Shown: positions 27,549-36,687, numbered from the stretch's first letter. The stretch: 64,000 nucleotides of DNA from Sphingomonas faeni (GCF_003053745.1 NZ_QAYE01000011.1:29751-93750); one strand, 5' to 3'. The notes: a model not told the origin generated them from the sequence alone. Made by a program: numbers and translations.

Positions 27549-27836
27549 ATGAAAAAACCAGACCTCTCAACAATGATAAAAAGATCACCTCAAGGTATTC
27601 TTAGCCGTACGATATTGGCCATAGTTTGGGTGGGTGCAATGTTGTCTGCCCTAACGAGGGCGTTGCTGATATTGGCAGCTTTAGCTACGGTATTCATATT
27701 GTTGATGATCATTTGCGTTTTTAGCGTTCGACATAAATCCGAAATGACATGTCGCGTTATTGCCCGCTGGGAGTTAGAGGATGACCTTCAACATATATAC
27801 AGTGCTGAAGCAGCGGCGCATGCGACGCAGACCTAA
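27549..27836 (+). CDS. Small hypothetical membrane protein
   Basis: A 95-residue frame starting with ATG at 27549 after GGGG (27542-27545). It has one long or two short hydrophobic segments (about 20-60, with MLSALTRALLILAALATVFI), flanked by a Lys-rich N-tail and an acidic C-tail. No family is recognised. Its codons are more AT-rich than those of its neighbours, as is the DNA around it, so it may be acquired DNA. Confidence 0.45.
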   Translation: MKKPDLSTMIKRSPQGILSRTILAIVWVGAMLSALTRALLILAALATVFILLMIICVFSVRHKSEMTCRVIARWELEDDLQHIYSAEAAAHATQT

Positions 27837-28360
27837 TATTTATAACCCAAAGATTTACCTGCTATTATGCCTGAAATAGGTAGATATAAAGTATTTCGGC
27901 GAAGAAATCGCCGACGTATACTTTATCAAATTTACTTTAATCCACTGATACATATATCTTATTGTAAAGGCGACCAATGTTAGGATCGATGCCCTTGTTA
28001 GTGCTGATCATACATAAAAATAACTAGGTCGAGGCGAGGTCGAATGAGAATGGCTACTGTCGGCTATAGCTAAGGCAGCCTTTTCTGCAGCCGCAATGTT
28101 GCTAACACCCTAATATATACTGAGTGCTTGTGGTGAAAAGCCAGCCGCCTTACTGTTCCCAACCGTACTGCCACTGCTACAGCAAAAGACGTCATCATAG
28201 GTGGCTCGGCAAATCTGCACAGGCAGCTAAGTGGAGTTTCTGCCTGAAGGCTGTGGATCGGCGTCGAAAGCGGTACCCCGCTGTGAGCGAGGCAACCGCC
28301 TGATATCTTTTAGAAAGTATGGGTTAGGGAGGGGGCCCGATCAGCGCCCGGCCATATAGC
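27837..28360. other. Intergenic region, no gene seen
   Basis: About 520 bp with stops in all frames. The segment near 28250-28300 (GATCGGCGTCGAAAGCGGTA) reminds me of sequence seen near IS21-type ends, but there is no transposase and I would not annotate it as an IS. Confidence 0.35.
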
Positions 28361-28645
28361 TCAGGCTCGCGCCTCACTTTCGCTGACATAGCGACGCAAC
28401 ACACGGTTGATCTGGGTCTGGTAGCCGCGATCATCAGCATGTTCTTTGAACCATGTCACGATATCGGCGTCTAGGCGAAGCGTGACAGGCTTCTTGATTG
28501 GGCGATACAACGCCGGCCGTTTGGCATGTTGCCATGCTTCGGCCGTCACTTCCGGGATGTCGGCTGTGTTAATCTGATCATCTGGCAAGGCCGCGAGACG
28601 GTCCAGCTGATCCTGCAGTTCGGGGCCAAGCGCTTTCTTGCTCAT
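28361..28645 (-). CDS. brnA: BrnA-family antitoxin
   Basis: A 94-residue antitoxin of a type II BrnT/BrnA system. The C-terminal ribbon-helix-helix-like part is clear: KKPVTLRLDADIVTWFKEHADDRGYQTQINRVLRRYV (about 51-87). It should bind and neutralise BrnT and repress the operon. The ATG at 28645 has AAAGGAG upstream and overlaps the 3' part of the toxin frame. The cognate toxin gene just upstream is frameshifted, so this antitoxin looks orphaned unless the frameshift is a sequencing error. Confidence 0.85.
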   Translation of the reverse strand: MSKKALGPELQDQLDRLAALPDDQINTADIPEVTAEAWQHAKRPALYRPIKKPVTLRLDADIVTWFKEHADDRGYQTQINRVLRRYVSESEARA

Positions 28646-28911
28646 AGCGTCTCCTTTCGTGTGCCGTGGCCTTTCGGGCGCTGATAATCCGGACCCGATA
28701 CTCGTTGTCCGGCTCGGGGTGGCTGTGAACGATGACCAAACACGACGGCGCCGATCATGCCGGTCGCGTGCCAACGCTGCTCACCAGCCTCTACGCGATC
28801 AGGTAGGACAACGTAGAAGGGATCACTCCAAACCTCCTGCGCCGACTCGAACGACACTCCGTGTTTGGCAAGGTTCGATGTGGCCTTCTGATTATAACAT
28901 TCAAATAGCAC
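28578..28911 (-). pseudogene. brnT: BrnT-family toxin, frameshifted
   Basis: The frame from 28911 reads MLFECYNQKATSNLAKHG, then VSFESAQEVWSDPF and the family's typical middle part to about 28741. After GTCGTG a run of three T puts it out of frame. Reading one base on gives LVIVHSHPEPDNEYRVRIIS, then ARKATAHERRRYE, the expected BrnT C-terminus, in the frame ending at 28578. With two T instead of three (A run at 28738-28740 on +) the gene would be whole. BrnT is a RelE-fold RNase; here it would be inactive. Either real decay or a homopolymer base-calling error. Confidence 0.75.
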
Positions 28912-29105
28912 GTCGCCCCAATGTTGACAAAAACGTATGTACGCTTGGGGCGGGGCTACAGCAAGGGTCCCGGAGGAAAGCGTCAGCGTTCACCCAGGTT
29001 AGCTCATCGTTTTGGATCGCTAAGATCGTCCGGAAACACCCATTTGTCGGTCATCGGAAAAATCGACAGGGTTTCCCGCCGCCGTTCGAACATCTCGACC
29101 AGTTG

Positions 29106-29405
29106 CTAGACCAGGCGGAGGCTGTCCTCGTCTTGAAACCGGAGCCGCACCGGCAGTCGCGCCTCGACCGGTGTCAAGAGGTTGACTGCGCTCACCCGTG
29201 CGGTGACGAGGCCCGAGATGTCGCTAGAGTCGTCGCCCCAGATCCGGAAACGGAACGGCTTTTCGTCGCGTCCGTGCCGCCAGACCCTGCATTCGAGCGA
29301 CAAGGTCTCGACCGGCGACCTTTTGCCCTCGCGCCAGTAGAAGGCGTCGCCCTGCCGGCGGTTGATCAAATTCCCGATCGACCGGAATGGCCTGATCACC
29401 GGCAT
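29106..29405 (-). CDS. Hypothetical 99-residue plasmid protein
   Basis: An ATG-started frame with consistently G/C third codon positions (for instance its end, DEDSLRLV), and GAGAG just upstream of the ATG. No domain recognised; it has alternating basic and hydrophobic residues (RVWRHGRDEKPFRFRIWGDD) suggestive of a small beta-rich protein. A longer overlapping frame on the same strand (29224-29670) looks like a shadow. Confidence 0.4.
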   Translation of the reverse strand: MPVIRPFRSIGNLINRRQGDAFYWREGKRSPVETLSLECRVWRHGRDEKPFRFRIWGDDSSDISGLVTARVSAVNLLTPVEARLPVRLRFQDEDSLRLV

Positions 29406-29580
29406 CTCTCGGCCTGCGAAGTTCTTTAAAGATTCGGCGATGCTTAACGCGCCGTGGGGCCGGAGGTTCAGGCAGCGTGAGAGAGACGCGGCTTGGAAGG
29501 CGCGTCGCTCTCGTCGTCATCCTTGGGGTACCCAAGGCAGCGCTCACACTCCTGGTTGGAGCGCCGCAGGAGGCGGCGAC

Positions 29581-29933
29581 ATGGCACCGACGTCCAACGA
29601 CATGCTGATCGTAAGCGGACAAGCGCTGGACGACGTCTATTCGCGCGCGCTTACCGCTTTTCGGCTGCAAAAGGGCGGTCGATCATCCTACGATGGCGGC
29701 TCGCCGAGAGTCTCCAAGCGATCAGCCCTTGGATGTCTGACGCTACCATGTATCTGTTTTCGAATAGCTCGAATAGCTCGAATAGCTCGAATAGCTCGAA
29801 CGGCATGATGCATACGCGAGTGATGCTATACATGTCGACACATCGACACGTCAACGCTACCGCTTGTTGGATGCCGTTCATCACCCAGACGTCCGCCTGG
29901 CCTGCAATATTGTTCATCGGCGGACATAGGTAG
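29581..29933 (+). pseudogene. Possible frameshifted hypothetical ORF with (Asn-Ser-Ser) repeat
   Basis: From the ATG at 29581 the frame reads MAPTSNDMLIVSGQALDDVY and on to LQK. Adding one base at the GGG run near 29670 continues as GRSIILRWRLAESLQAISPW, then MSDATMYLF, and on through a 9-bp tandem repeat that would encode (NSS)4. Helix-like and plausible as one protein but matching nothing known. Low certainty. Confidence 0.25.
29761..29800. repeat. 9-bp tandem repeat (CGAATAGCT x 4.4)
   Basis: Four exact copies and a partial fifth of CGAATAGCT, upstream of the first repA iterons. The 9-bp unit keeps any reading frame. Role unknown; slippage-prone. Confidence 0.85.
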
Positions 29934-29991
29934 CGTCGACATCGCCGGCTCGAATGATCGCAAACCACTAGCGGCTTGGAGGCTGACGGGG

Positions 29992-30182
29992 TTTTCCGTG
30001 TAATAGCACGAAGTCTCCTCCGCCGGTCGTCGGGCTCATGCCACAGCCCAGCGTTTTCCTCGTGAAAGCACGCAGAACCAGACGGTATTGGACCGGAATC
30101 GCTATGCTTTGCCAGGATAGGCCGTCCGTATGCGTCGAGCGTCGGCCTAACCCCGTTAATGTTCGTGCTATCACACGGAAAA
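29992..30182. repeat. Upstream iteron group of the live repA (two direct, one inverted)
   Basis: Three related 21-bp elements with core CCGTGTRATAGCACGAA: 29992-30012 (direct), 30054-30074 (direct, diverged: CTCGTGAAAGCACGCA) and 30162-30182 (inverted). They lie 70 to 260 bp before the repA start and look like the binding sites of the RepA initiator, so the plasmid origin is probably here or just beyond repA. Known for RepA-type plasmids in general; the assignment here is inference from position and repetition. Confidence 0.75.
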
Positions 30183-30251
30183 CCCCCTTTCCGTTGGACA
30201 AGCATGAGGCAGCGACACAGGTTGATCGCTGATAAAGGCGAGTTTGGGATC

Positions 30252-31133
30252 ATGGGCGACGTTTCGGTTTTTCAGGGTGACCTGTTTTCGGTGCACAGCC
30301 CGCTGTACGGCGATGTGCAGGGTGAGCGGACCGTGGCTGAGTTTCCGTTTTTCGCCCTGTCGAAAAAGGCCCATATGACCCCGATGGTTTTTGAATCGGG
30401 CGAAGCCCGGATCGAGATCAATCCTAGCAAGACCGGTGTCGCAACGATCTACGACAAGGAAATCCTGCTCTATATCGCCAGTCTGATGGCGGAGCGGGCC
30501 GAAAAAGGCGAAAAAGCCGACCGGATCATGACGTTTACCGCCAACGATCTCTTCCGCGTTACCGGTACGAACTCGTCCGCGCGGTCTTACACGTCGCTCA
30601 AAGCTTCATTGAACAGGCTGCAGGGCACGCAGATCGTCACAAATATTGAGACTGGTGGCGAAGGATCGGACAGCTCGTTTTCCTGGCTGCTCAAGGCCGA
30701 CATCAAGTACATCAAGACGTCGACGGGTGAGCGTCGTGTAAAATGGGTCGAAGTCATGGTGTGTGACTGGTTGTATCGCGCGATTCTGACGGATCAGCGG
30801 ATCGCTGCATACCATCATGACTTTTTCAAGCTTGGCCCTATCGAACGGCGTCTCTACGAACTTGCCAAATTTAACTGCAAGGACGACGGTTTTACACTTG
30901 ATATTGGTGAGCTGGCGGCGCGCGTCGGCTGTGCTTCGGACCGACGTGGCCTCGAATATTTTAAGAAGCAGCTGCGCGACGTATCTGAACAGGATAGTCT
31001 GCCCGAATATACTCTCAACGTCGTTGAAACGAAAATCCCCTCCGGCCGCGGTGGTCGGCCGCGGTTGCATACGACGATCGGCTTTCGACCCAAAAGAGAT
31101 CCCGAAATTCTTGAAGACGGCACCGACACGTAA
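30252..31133 (+). CDS. repA: Plasmid replication initiator RepA (RPA family)
   Basis: A 293-residue initiator of the RepA/RPA family of alphaproteobacterial plasmids. Seen: QGDLFSVHSPLYGDVQGERTV (about 8-28), MAEFPFF-like segment AEFPFFALSK, KTGVATIYDKEILLYIASLM (about 56-75), winged-helix parts (NDLFRVTGTNSSARSYTSLK) and GPIERRLYELAKFNCKDDGFTLDIGELAARVG (about 195-226). It should bind the iterons on both sides and start plasmid replication. The ATG at 30252 was chosen because the family N-terminus begins there; upstream codons cross the iterons. It appears intact, unlike the ghost copy at 36826-37092. Confidence 0.9.
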   Translation: MGDVSVFQGDLFSVHSPLYGDVQGERTVAEFPFFALSKKAHMTPMVFESGEARIEINPSKTGVATIYDKEILLYIASLMAERAEKGEKADRIMTFTANDLFRVTGTNSSARSYTSLKASLNRLQGTQIVTNIETGGEGSDSSFSWLLKADIKYIKTSTGERRVKWVEVMVCDWLYRAILTDQRIAAYHHDFFKLGPIERRLYELAKFNCKDDGFTLDIGELAARVGCASDRRGLEYFKKQLRDVSEQDSLPEYTLNVVETKIPSGRGGRPRLHTTIGFRPKRDPEILEDGTDT

Positions 31134-31156
31134 TCGGTTTGCAGGCTGGCATGGGG

Positions 31157-31286
31157 TTTTCCGTGTAATAGCACGAACTCAAATTCGGCACTCTAAGTCC
31201 CGACCGGCTAAGCTACCGGGCCCCGGCAAGGGGTTTTCCGTGTGATAGCACGAACATTTCCCGAGTTTTCCGTGCGAAAGCACGAA
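31157..31286. repeat. Downstream iteron group of repA (three direct copies)
   Basis: Three 21-bp copies on the + strand: 31157-31177, 31234-31254 and 31266-31286, starts 77 and 32 bp apart. The first two match the core CCGTGTRATAGCACGAA; the third reads CCGTGCGAAAGCACGAA. A related dyad TTCGTGC-N6-GCACAAA lies at about 31592-31610. They may be the origin proper or copy-control sites. A weak partial copy is near 32597. Confidence 0.75.
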
Positions 31287-31723
31287 CCTTGCCGCTTTGC
31301 CCTGCCTCCATAAACCGCAAGGATGATGGAACGGCGGTCGTCGTTCGTCGAATTCGGATTATTCCAAATCCGACGAGCGAGGGCGTGGTCGTAACGATCA
31401 TCGGCAAGGGGGGGCAAGTGTCGGGTTTCTGAGCCGCATCGTGCGCAGCGTTTACGCCAGCGCAGGATGTATACGCTGCTTGGGTCGCCACCTGTCCCAC
31501 CAAACCCATGACATCGATAGCGAAGGAATGGCTGTGAGCGGATAAAAGGAAACCCGGCACAAAGGCCGGGCATCCAAAAGCACATACTAGGTTCGTGCCT
31601 GCAAGCACAAACGATCGTCTGACAACGATCCCTAAATATGCGCTTTTCAGATTGAATTCAAGGATGCGCGTTTCGTGCCACGGCTGACTTTTGCCTGTTT
31701 CCGCCACCCTCAAAAGGGAACGG
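31287..31723. other. Non-coding region between repA iterons and HTH gene
   Basis: About 440 bp with no supported gene. Minus-strand frames here are shadows. Contains the TTCGTGC/GCACAAA dyad at about 31592-31610, likely regulatory for the HTH gene. Confidence 0.4.
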
Positions 31724-32509
31724 ATGATGGGGACTATTACGATAGGCGATGCCGCGCTGAAGGCGTTCGGCTTGCTGACGCGCGAGCGTGCGCCCGCGCG
31801 ATCGGGCGCACTCCACCGAACAGGCGCGCCTGTGCTACGCGACAGCTTGGAGGCCGGTACCTTCGAAGAGGTCTTCTGGACGGCACCTGGCAAGGGCGAA
31901 ACCGACCGTTTGCTGCATGTTGCGCGCAAAACCCTTGACGCTGCACGGCGGTTGCGGCGCGATGCGCGCTCGGGAGAACGGACGCTGACAGTCGTCGAAC
32001 GAGGGATTGCCCAGCTTACCGGCAGCGCTGTGCGGGTCTTCGAAGAGATCCTCACGCTTGCGCGGTTAAACCGTGGCCGTGTGTACCCCTCCTATGACTA
32101 TCTGGCAGAGGCCACCGGGCTTGGGCGTGCAACCGTCGGTCGGGCACTTCATATTCTCGAGGCAATCGGGTTTCTCGTGCGCCAGCGCCGTTTCAACCGC
32201 GTGAAGAAGGACGGCCCCGGGCCTCGGTACGTACAGACATCCAACGCCTACCGACCTCTGCTGCCTGGCAGCGTGCGATCCTATCTTCCGCGCTGGATGC
32301 GCCCTGCCCCGTTGCCCGACGACGCCGCTCAGCATCACGCCGATCACGTCCTGGAAACCAATGCGATGTTGGAGACGCTGTCCTGTAGGGAACTTGCGCA
32401 GATTACTGTTGGCGGTTCCTTAGGCAAAATTCTTGCTAAGCTGGGTGAGACGATCGACCGCATGGAGCGCGAGGCTCAAAACGATCTAGAACCGCTCACA
32501 GATTCTTAA
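31724..32509 (+). CDS. Helix-turn-helix plasmid protein (replication-associated)
   Basis: A 261-residue protein with a central winged-helix/HTH (RVYPSYDYLAEATGLGRATVGRALHILEAIGFLVRQRRFN, about 117-156) like the GntR-type or Rep-associated HTH_36 domains found next to repA on plasmids. AAGGGAACGG precedes the ATG pair at 31724/31727. Its C-terminal part is Ala/Leu-rich. It probably regulates or assists replication; a direct initiator role cannot be excluded. Confidence 0.7.
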   Translation: MMGTITIGDAALKAFGLLTRERAPARSGALHRTGAPVLRDSLEAGTFEEVFWTAPGKGETDRLLHVARKTLDAARRLRRDARSGERTLTVVERGIAQLTGSAVRVFEEILTLARLNRGRVYPSYDYLAEATGLGRATVGRALHILEAIGFLVRQRRFNRVKKDGPGPRYVQTSNAYRPLLPGSVRSYLPRWMRPAPLPDDAAQHHADHVLETNAMLETLSCRELAQITVGGSLGKILAKLGETIDRMEREAQNDLEPLTDS

Positions 32510-32899
32510 ATATGAACAAAACAGTGTTGGCCTAGCCGGCCAACGCAACCCGTAATAGAGGCACCAACCTGACACATTGAGACTCAAACCGCCGGATAAC
32601 ACGCGGAAAACCCTGGACGCAGCGACGATGTCGCCGCGAATGCTCCCTAGCGGGATCATGCGGTTTCCGAAGCTCTTATCATCGCACCGGATTCGAAGCG
32701 GGAGCGTCGTGACATGGATGACGATAATAACGCCGTTTTTCACGATGGTGACCTGAGGCCGTCGGTCAGGAATGACTGTTTTTCAGGTGACAAGCGGCAA
32801 TCAGGGTTCCGACAATGGGATGCCTCGGACCCGCGATTTTCGCGTCATCGCGTTATGACGCTTGCGTATTGGCGCTGGTATCCCTAACCGCAGCGCCGT
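32510..32899. other. Intergenic region upstream of the tRNA
   Basis: 390 bp with no supported gene. Contains a weak partial iteron (ACACGCGGAAAA near 32599). It presumably has the tRNA promoter. Confidence 0.4.
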
Positions 32900-33273
<374 letters not shown>

Positions 33274-33519
33274 ATGGACTTTCCGTGGAAAGAGCAGGCG
33301 ACCTTAGTTCGGATGGCGGGCGTCGAACAGGTAGACGACCAGTCCTGTGAGATCCTGTTTGAAGGATCCTTGCTGGCGATGGCAACTCGTGTGCGGGACA
33401 TGAAGCCGGCTCAGCGCAAGCGCCTACGGTTATCGATACCGGACCGGCAGGTTCGTCCCCATACTTTCCAGGGGGATGCCCTGACGGCGCTGATCGACCG
33501 TATCCCACCAGCCGCCTGA
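33274..33519 (+). CDS. Hypothetical 81-residue protein
   Basis: An ATG-started small frame with a good AGGGGA box about 8 bases upstream and coding-like base use. The protein (MDFPWKEQATLVRMAGVEQV at the start, ending ALIDRIPPAA) has a basic middle part (KPAQRKRLRLSIPDRQVR). No family recognised. Confidence 0.5.
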   Translation: MDFPWKEQATLVRMAGVEQVDDQSCEILFEGSLLAMATRVRDMKPAQRKRLRLSIPDRQVRPHTFQGDALTALIDRIPPAA

Positions 33520-33645
33520 ATACCGTTTTTGACGGTTTCGTTTTGCACAATCGCGGTTGGAGCCAACGCATTTGCCCGCGCGTATCTTAACAGCCACATG
33601 ACACGCTGATGCTGCGACGCAGCAATGACGTGAATGAGGTTTTTT

Positions 33646-33780
33646 ATGTTCTCCCTGATCGCTCTCTACTTCGAATACCGTAACGCTCAGGCCGCTCACA
33701 TCGCGGCGACGAGCGCGACGGTCGAACTTGACCGCCCCGCAAACGACGTTAGCTCGGCCAGCATTGCGAGAGCTGCCTAG
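33646..33780 (+). CDS. Possible 44-residue small protein
   Basis: A short frame starting MFSLIALYFEYRNAQAAHIA with GAGG about 7 bases before the ATG at 33646, ending at the TAG at 33778-33780. Amphipathic and Ala-rich. Plausible, unrecognised. Confidence 0.35.
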   Translation: MFSLIALYFEYRNAQAAHIAATSATVELDRPANDVSSASIARAA

Positions 33781-33851
33781 ATCCGCGAAGGCTGTGGTGG
33801 AACCGGCACGCTGCAATACCGCGGCGCTGGCCACATCATCGACGGTATTGC

Positions 33852-34067
33852 GTGACACCGACCGTTATTACTCCGAGCAGCCCAAGCGCGATGGAAGCAG
33901 GCCTTGTGCACGACGAAGAGGCACAACGCTTCGTCGTGCTGACGTTCAAGGAGCCGGGAGGCGAGCCCATATTGGTCACCTTTACGGTTCCCATCTTCCA
34001 AAATTGTGTCGAGCACCTTGTCCGGACGGCGAAGGCAGCCACGGAGGAAGCCAATCGTGGTTCCTAG
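33852..34067 (+). CDS. Hypothetical 71-residue protein
   Basis: GTG-started frame (an internal ATG at 33891 is possible). The sequence RFVVLTFKEPGGEPILVTFTV suggests a small beta-sheet protein, and codon use is coding-like. No clear RBS and no family recognised. Confidence 0.4.
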   Translation: MTPTVITPSSPSAMEAGLVHDEEAQRFVVLTFKEPGGEPILVTFTVPIFQNCVEHLVRTAKAATEEANRGS

Positions 34068-34204
34068 CTGACCATGACAGCTCATTTTGGCGATGGATTT
34101 CTCTGCCTCGGGCAATAGCCTTGCGCTAAGCAGACAATGGCAATGGGCCTCAGTATCCCTGAACCAGCTTATGTTCGACGAACGGCTGGTCCAAAAATGC
34201 AGCG

Positions 34205-34639
34205 TCATCGCCCGACATGCGTTGCGCGCTGATCCAGAACAATGTTGAGAGCCCCTTTGGGGGTCATGCCAGCCACGGTTGCCCGACCAGTATACCCCGT
34301 CGCATCGTACGTCCCCGTGCGACTGATACGTAGCCAGTCGCCCTTCTTTTGCGGGCAGCTCAGGGTCTGCGCATATCTGCCGTCAGCAACGCGCTGGCTG
34401 TCGATCCGGCATCGTGCTTTCGGATCGGGCATCAGGAGCGTCTCGATTCCCTGCCCGCTCGACAGATGCTTGCGTTCGGCCTTCGATTTGCCTTTCATCA
34501 TTCGCAGAAGGAATCCGGGAACACCCGGTACGACCAGGTCTACGACCTTGGAGGTGACGTCCCAATCTCCTGGCTGCACCACCTGCGCGGTAGCGGTAGT
34601 CGAAAGGCCAACTAGCAGAAGCATGAGGTATTTCGTCAT
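34205..34639 (-). CDS. DUF3617-family periplasmic protein
   Basis: A 144-residue exported protein with a signal peptide (LMLLLVGLSTTATA, cleavage near 18) and the DUF3617 pattern: QPGDWDVTSKV at the mature N-terminus, a CRIDSQRVADGRYAQTLSC pair of cysteines (about 77-95) and a C-terminal GTYDATGYTGRATVAG. Members are periplasmic and of unknown role, widespread in sphingomonads. It stands alone between small plasmid genes. Confidence 0.78.
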   Translation of the reverse strand: MTKYLMLLLVGLSTTATAQVVQPGDWDVTSKVVDLVVPGVPGFLLRMMKGKSKAERKHLSSGQGIETLLMPDPKARCRIDSQRVADGRYAQTLSCPQKKGDWLRISRTGTYDATGYTGRATVAGMTPKGALNIVLDQRATHVGR

Positions 34640-35135
34640 ACCTCAATCATTTACCGGATTGTGCACCGTACACAACTGACTGCCCTTCCGGGACAGATGG
34701 CCCGCTTTCTAGAGCGACGGTGCCGAACAGTTTGCCCCGGCCTGCGCGATGACCCGTTACATTACCGTATGGCTGCCCTCTCCAGAACGTCCAGGCTGCG
34801 CGTCGCACGCGTATGCATTGCGCCAATGCGCAATCCAACAGCCGGCCCATGTGAACGGTAAGGATATGAAACCGGTCGCGTAGACCGCCGAGCGTCACAT
34901 TATTCGCCGTGCTGATCTTGCCATCTGCACGAGTAAGAAGACGGGCTACCAGTGTGCGTCTCCAGATCGGCACGGCGCTGCTGCCCGCCTTGGCTGGCAA
35001 GGCAGCGGAGCCGGAAGGCGCGCGCCTTAGATTTCATCGCAATCCAAGGGCAGGACTGGCGGTTACAACTGAATTGCTTATCGACCGTAGCGGTTCAGCT
35101 GTTACCCGCCTGCCAATCGGAACGTGATGTCGCGA
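34640..35135. other. Intergenic region, no gene supported
   Basis: About 500 bp. Frames of up to 117 codons exist on the minus strand but show no family resemblance or RBS. It lies between DUF3617 and the end of the par1 operon. Confidence 0.35.
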
Positions 35136-35435
35136 TCAGTCCCCGATTGGGCTTTCGCCATGCTTGCGCAGCACGTCGTTGAATGCCTCGGCCATCAGCG
35201 CCTGAAGGCTTCTGCCCTGGCGACGTGCCAACGTGTGCATGGCGAACGACATCTCGGGTGTGAAAAAACCTGCGATCTGTTTGCGACCCTGCCGGCTGGC
35301 AGGACCCGATGTAGCCCCCTGCCCGCCCGTCTGGTTTTGCGTCTGTGCAACAGGCTGTGAAGCCGCTGGTGGTGCGACGACGGATTCCGGCACGGTGCGA
35401 TCACGCAGGTTTGCGAAGGACGGCTTGCGGCTCAT
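35136..35435 (-). CDS. RHH-like partition partner of ParA1
   Basis: A 99-residue protein whose ATG (35435) overlaps the TGA of parA1 (ATGA). The N-terminal half is disordered and Gln/Pro/Ala-rich. The C-terminal half (KQIAGFFTPEMSFAMHTLARRQGRSLQALMAEAFNDVLRK, about 52-91) has the strand-helix-helix pattern of ribbon-helix-helix proteins. It is most likely the centromere-binding and autoregulatory protein of a type Ib partition system. A likely site, 8-bp phased CATGTCT motifs, lies just before parA1 (36115-36146). Confidence 0.7.
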   Translation of the reverse strand: MSRKPSFANLRDRTVPESVVAPPAASQPVAQTQNQTGGQGATSGPASRQGRKQIAGFFTPEMSFAMHTLARRQGRSLQALMAEAFNDVLRKHGESPIGD

Positions 35436-36118
35436 GCTACAGCTTTTCCTTTTTCTTTTAAGGGTTTGGATGAGGGCTTCTTTGGTGCCTTGATCGGTAT
35501 GCCAAGCTGTCGACATGTCCACTTGTAGATGTGTCGAATGTCCTCTGCTGCTTTGCCGCTGGGTTCGTATTCCATGACGGTGCGGCCTTCCGCGCTCGCG
35601 TGACGAAAGGCGGCGCGGTCGGCGATCTGGATCGGGCAAGCTGGCGTACCAAAGCCTTCGACGAGTTCGCGGGCCTCTTGGTACATGCGCGGCGCGTTAG
35701 GGGAACCTGCGGTGAACACCACAAAGGCTGGCTTACGGAGCAACTGCACGAGTTTGGCCGTCGTCTGGATCGCCGTCAGGTCGAAGGCGCTGGGACGGCA
35801 TGGGATCAGGACTAGATCGGCCACCTCGACTGCGGCACGCGCGGCGCTGTCGGCATGAGGCGGCGTATCGATGACGATAAAATCGGCCCCCTGCCCTCTC
35901 GCCTGCGCGATCTTGGCAGAGAGTCGTGGCGGTGGGCTGTCGATCACTTCAGGCGGTGCGTCTTGGCGCCAGGCTGCCCATTGGCTGGCAGTCGCTTGGG
36001 GGTCGGTATCTATGACGAGCGCAACGCGCCCCGCGTCATGAGCGGCAGCGGCAAGGTGAAGCGCCAGCGTCGTCTTGCCCGCGCCTCCCTTCTGGCTGAT
36101 TATTGCGATAATAGGCAT
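35432..36118 (-). CDS. parA: ParA-family partition ATPase 1
   Basis: A 228-residue short ParA (type Ib, without an N-terminal HTH). Seen: deviant Walker A SQKGGAGKTT (8-17), VIDTDPQATASQW (Walker A', about 35-47) and FIVIDTPPH (Walker B, about 80-88). The basic tail (KAPKKPSSKPLKEKGKA) could be for non-specific DNA binding. It is cotranscribed with its RHH partner and should move plasmid copies apart over the nucleoid. Confidence 0.9.
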   Translation of the reverse strand: MPIIAIISQKGGAGKTTLALHLAAAAHDAGRVALVIDTDPQATASQWAAWRQDAPPEVIDSPPPRLSAKIAQARGQGADFIVIDTPPHADSAARAAVEVADLVLIPCRPSAFDLTAIQTTAKLVQLLRKPAFVVFTAGSPNAPRMYQEARELVEGFGTPACPIQIADRAAFRHASAEGRTVMEYEPSGKAAEDIRHIYKWTCRQLGIPIKAPKKPSSKPLKEKGKAVA

Positions 36119-36146
36119 GTCTGTTCCCCTACATGTCTACATCGAG
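36115..36146. promoter_or_regulatory. Likely operator/centromere of par1 (phased CATGTCT motifs)
   Basis: GCATGTCT at 36115-36122 (overlapping the parA1 start) and ACATGTCTACAT at 36131-36142 lie in strict 8-bp phase (starts 16 bp apart). The same ACATGTCT octamer forms the array before parA2 at 43583-43630. Likely bound by the RHH partner; inference. Confidence 0.5.
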
Positions 36147-36687
36147 ACAATGCAACACTGCTGACGGGGATCAATGTATTTGGCTGCGATGCCTGCACCC
36201 CGGGCCCCATTTTTTCGCGGTGAAGGAGGCAAAATCGTTGATGAAAGGCGCGATCCTGAACTGCGCAGCGTTTTTGCTGCCGACCCATTCGCAATGGCCG
36301 CTCGCCAGTCCACTTGATGCTGGTGCCAAGTGACCTCACGAACGACGGCGTTCAAGACACGGTACCGGTCCGCGCTTCATGGCAAAGATCGGGCAATCCC
36401 CGGTCGTCCTTTTGGCTTTGTCGAATAACGGGTCCCGTCCGGAGCTGCCATCCGCGACTTGCGTTACTGACTGGAGTTGGTCGGCTCTTGCCGCTGCCGC
36501 TCTGTGACAAACACAGAATTTCCGATAGCATCCCTGAAGCCCCAGCCGTGGCCAATAATCGAGGGCAGCGTGTGCGATAAAACCCTGTCGCTTTATCTCA
36601 GTAGACGAAAACCCGATTTCTGAAGGTTTTCCGTCATTGCCGACCGTTAGCGCTTAATTGCGTCCGTTCGATGTACCGCCCCTCCCA
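36147..36687. other. Intergenic region between par1 and the ghost replicon
   Basis: 540 bp with no supported gene. The promoter of par1 should be at its left end; a diverged half-iteron (GGTTTTCCGTCATTGCCGAC, about 36625-36644) is near its right end. Confidence 0.4.

Noticed and set aside
28220..28320. IS21-type end
   Set aside because: Only a vague resemblance of a short stretch and no transposase frames nearby.
29651..30253. 200-codon minus-strand ORF across the iterons
   Set aside because: It reads through iterons and the 9-bp repeat (FEL repeats) and lacks protein-like composition; shadow frame.
34647..35000. 117-codon minus-strand ORF
   Set aside because: No RBS, no domain; composition not convincingly coding.
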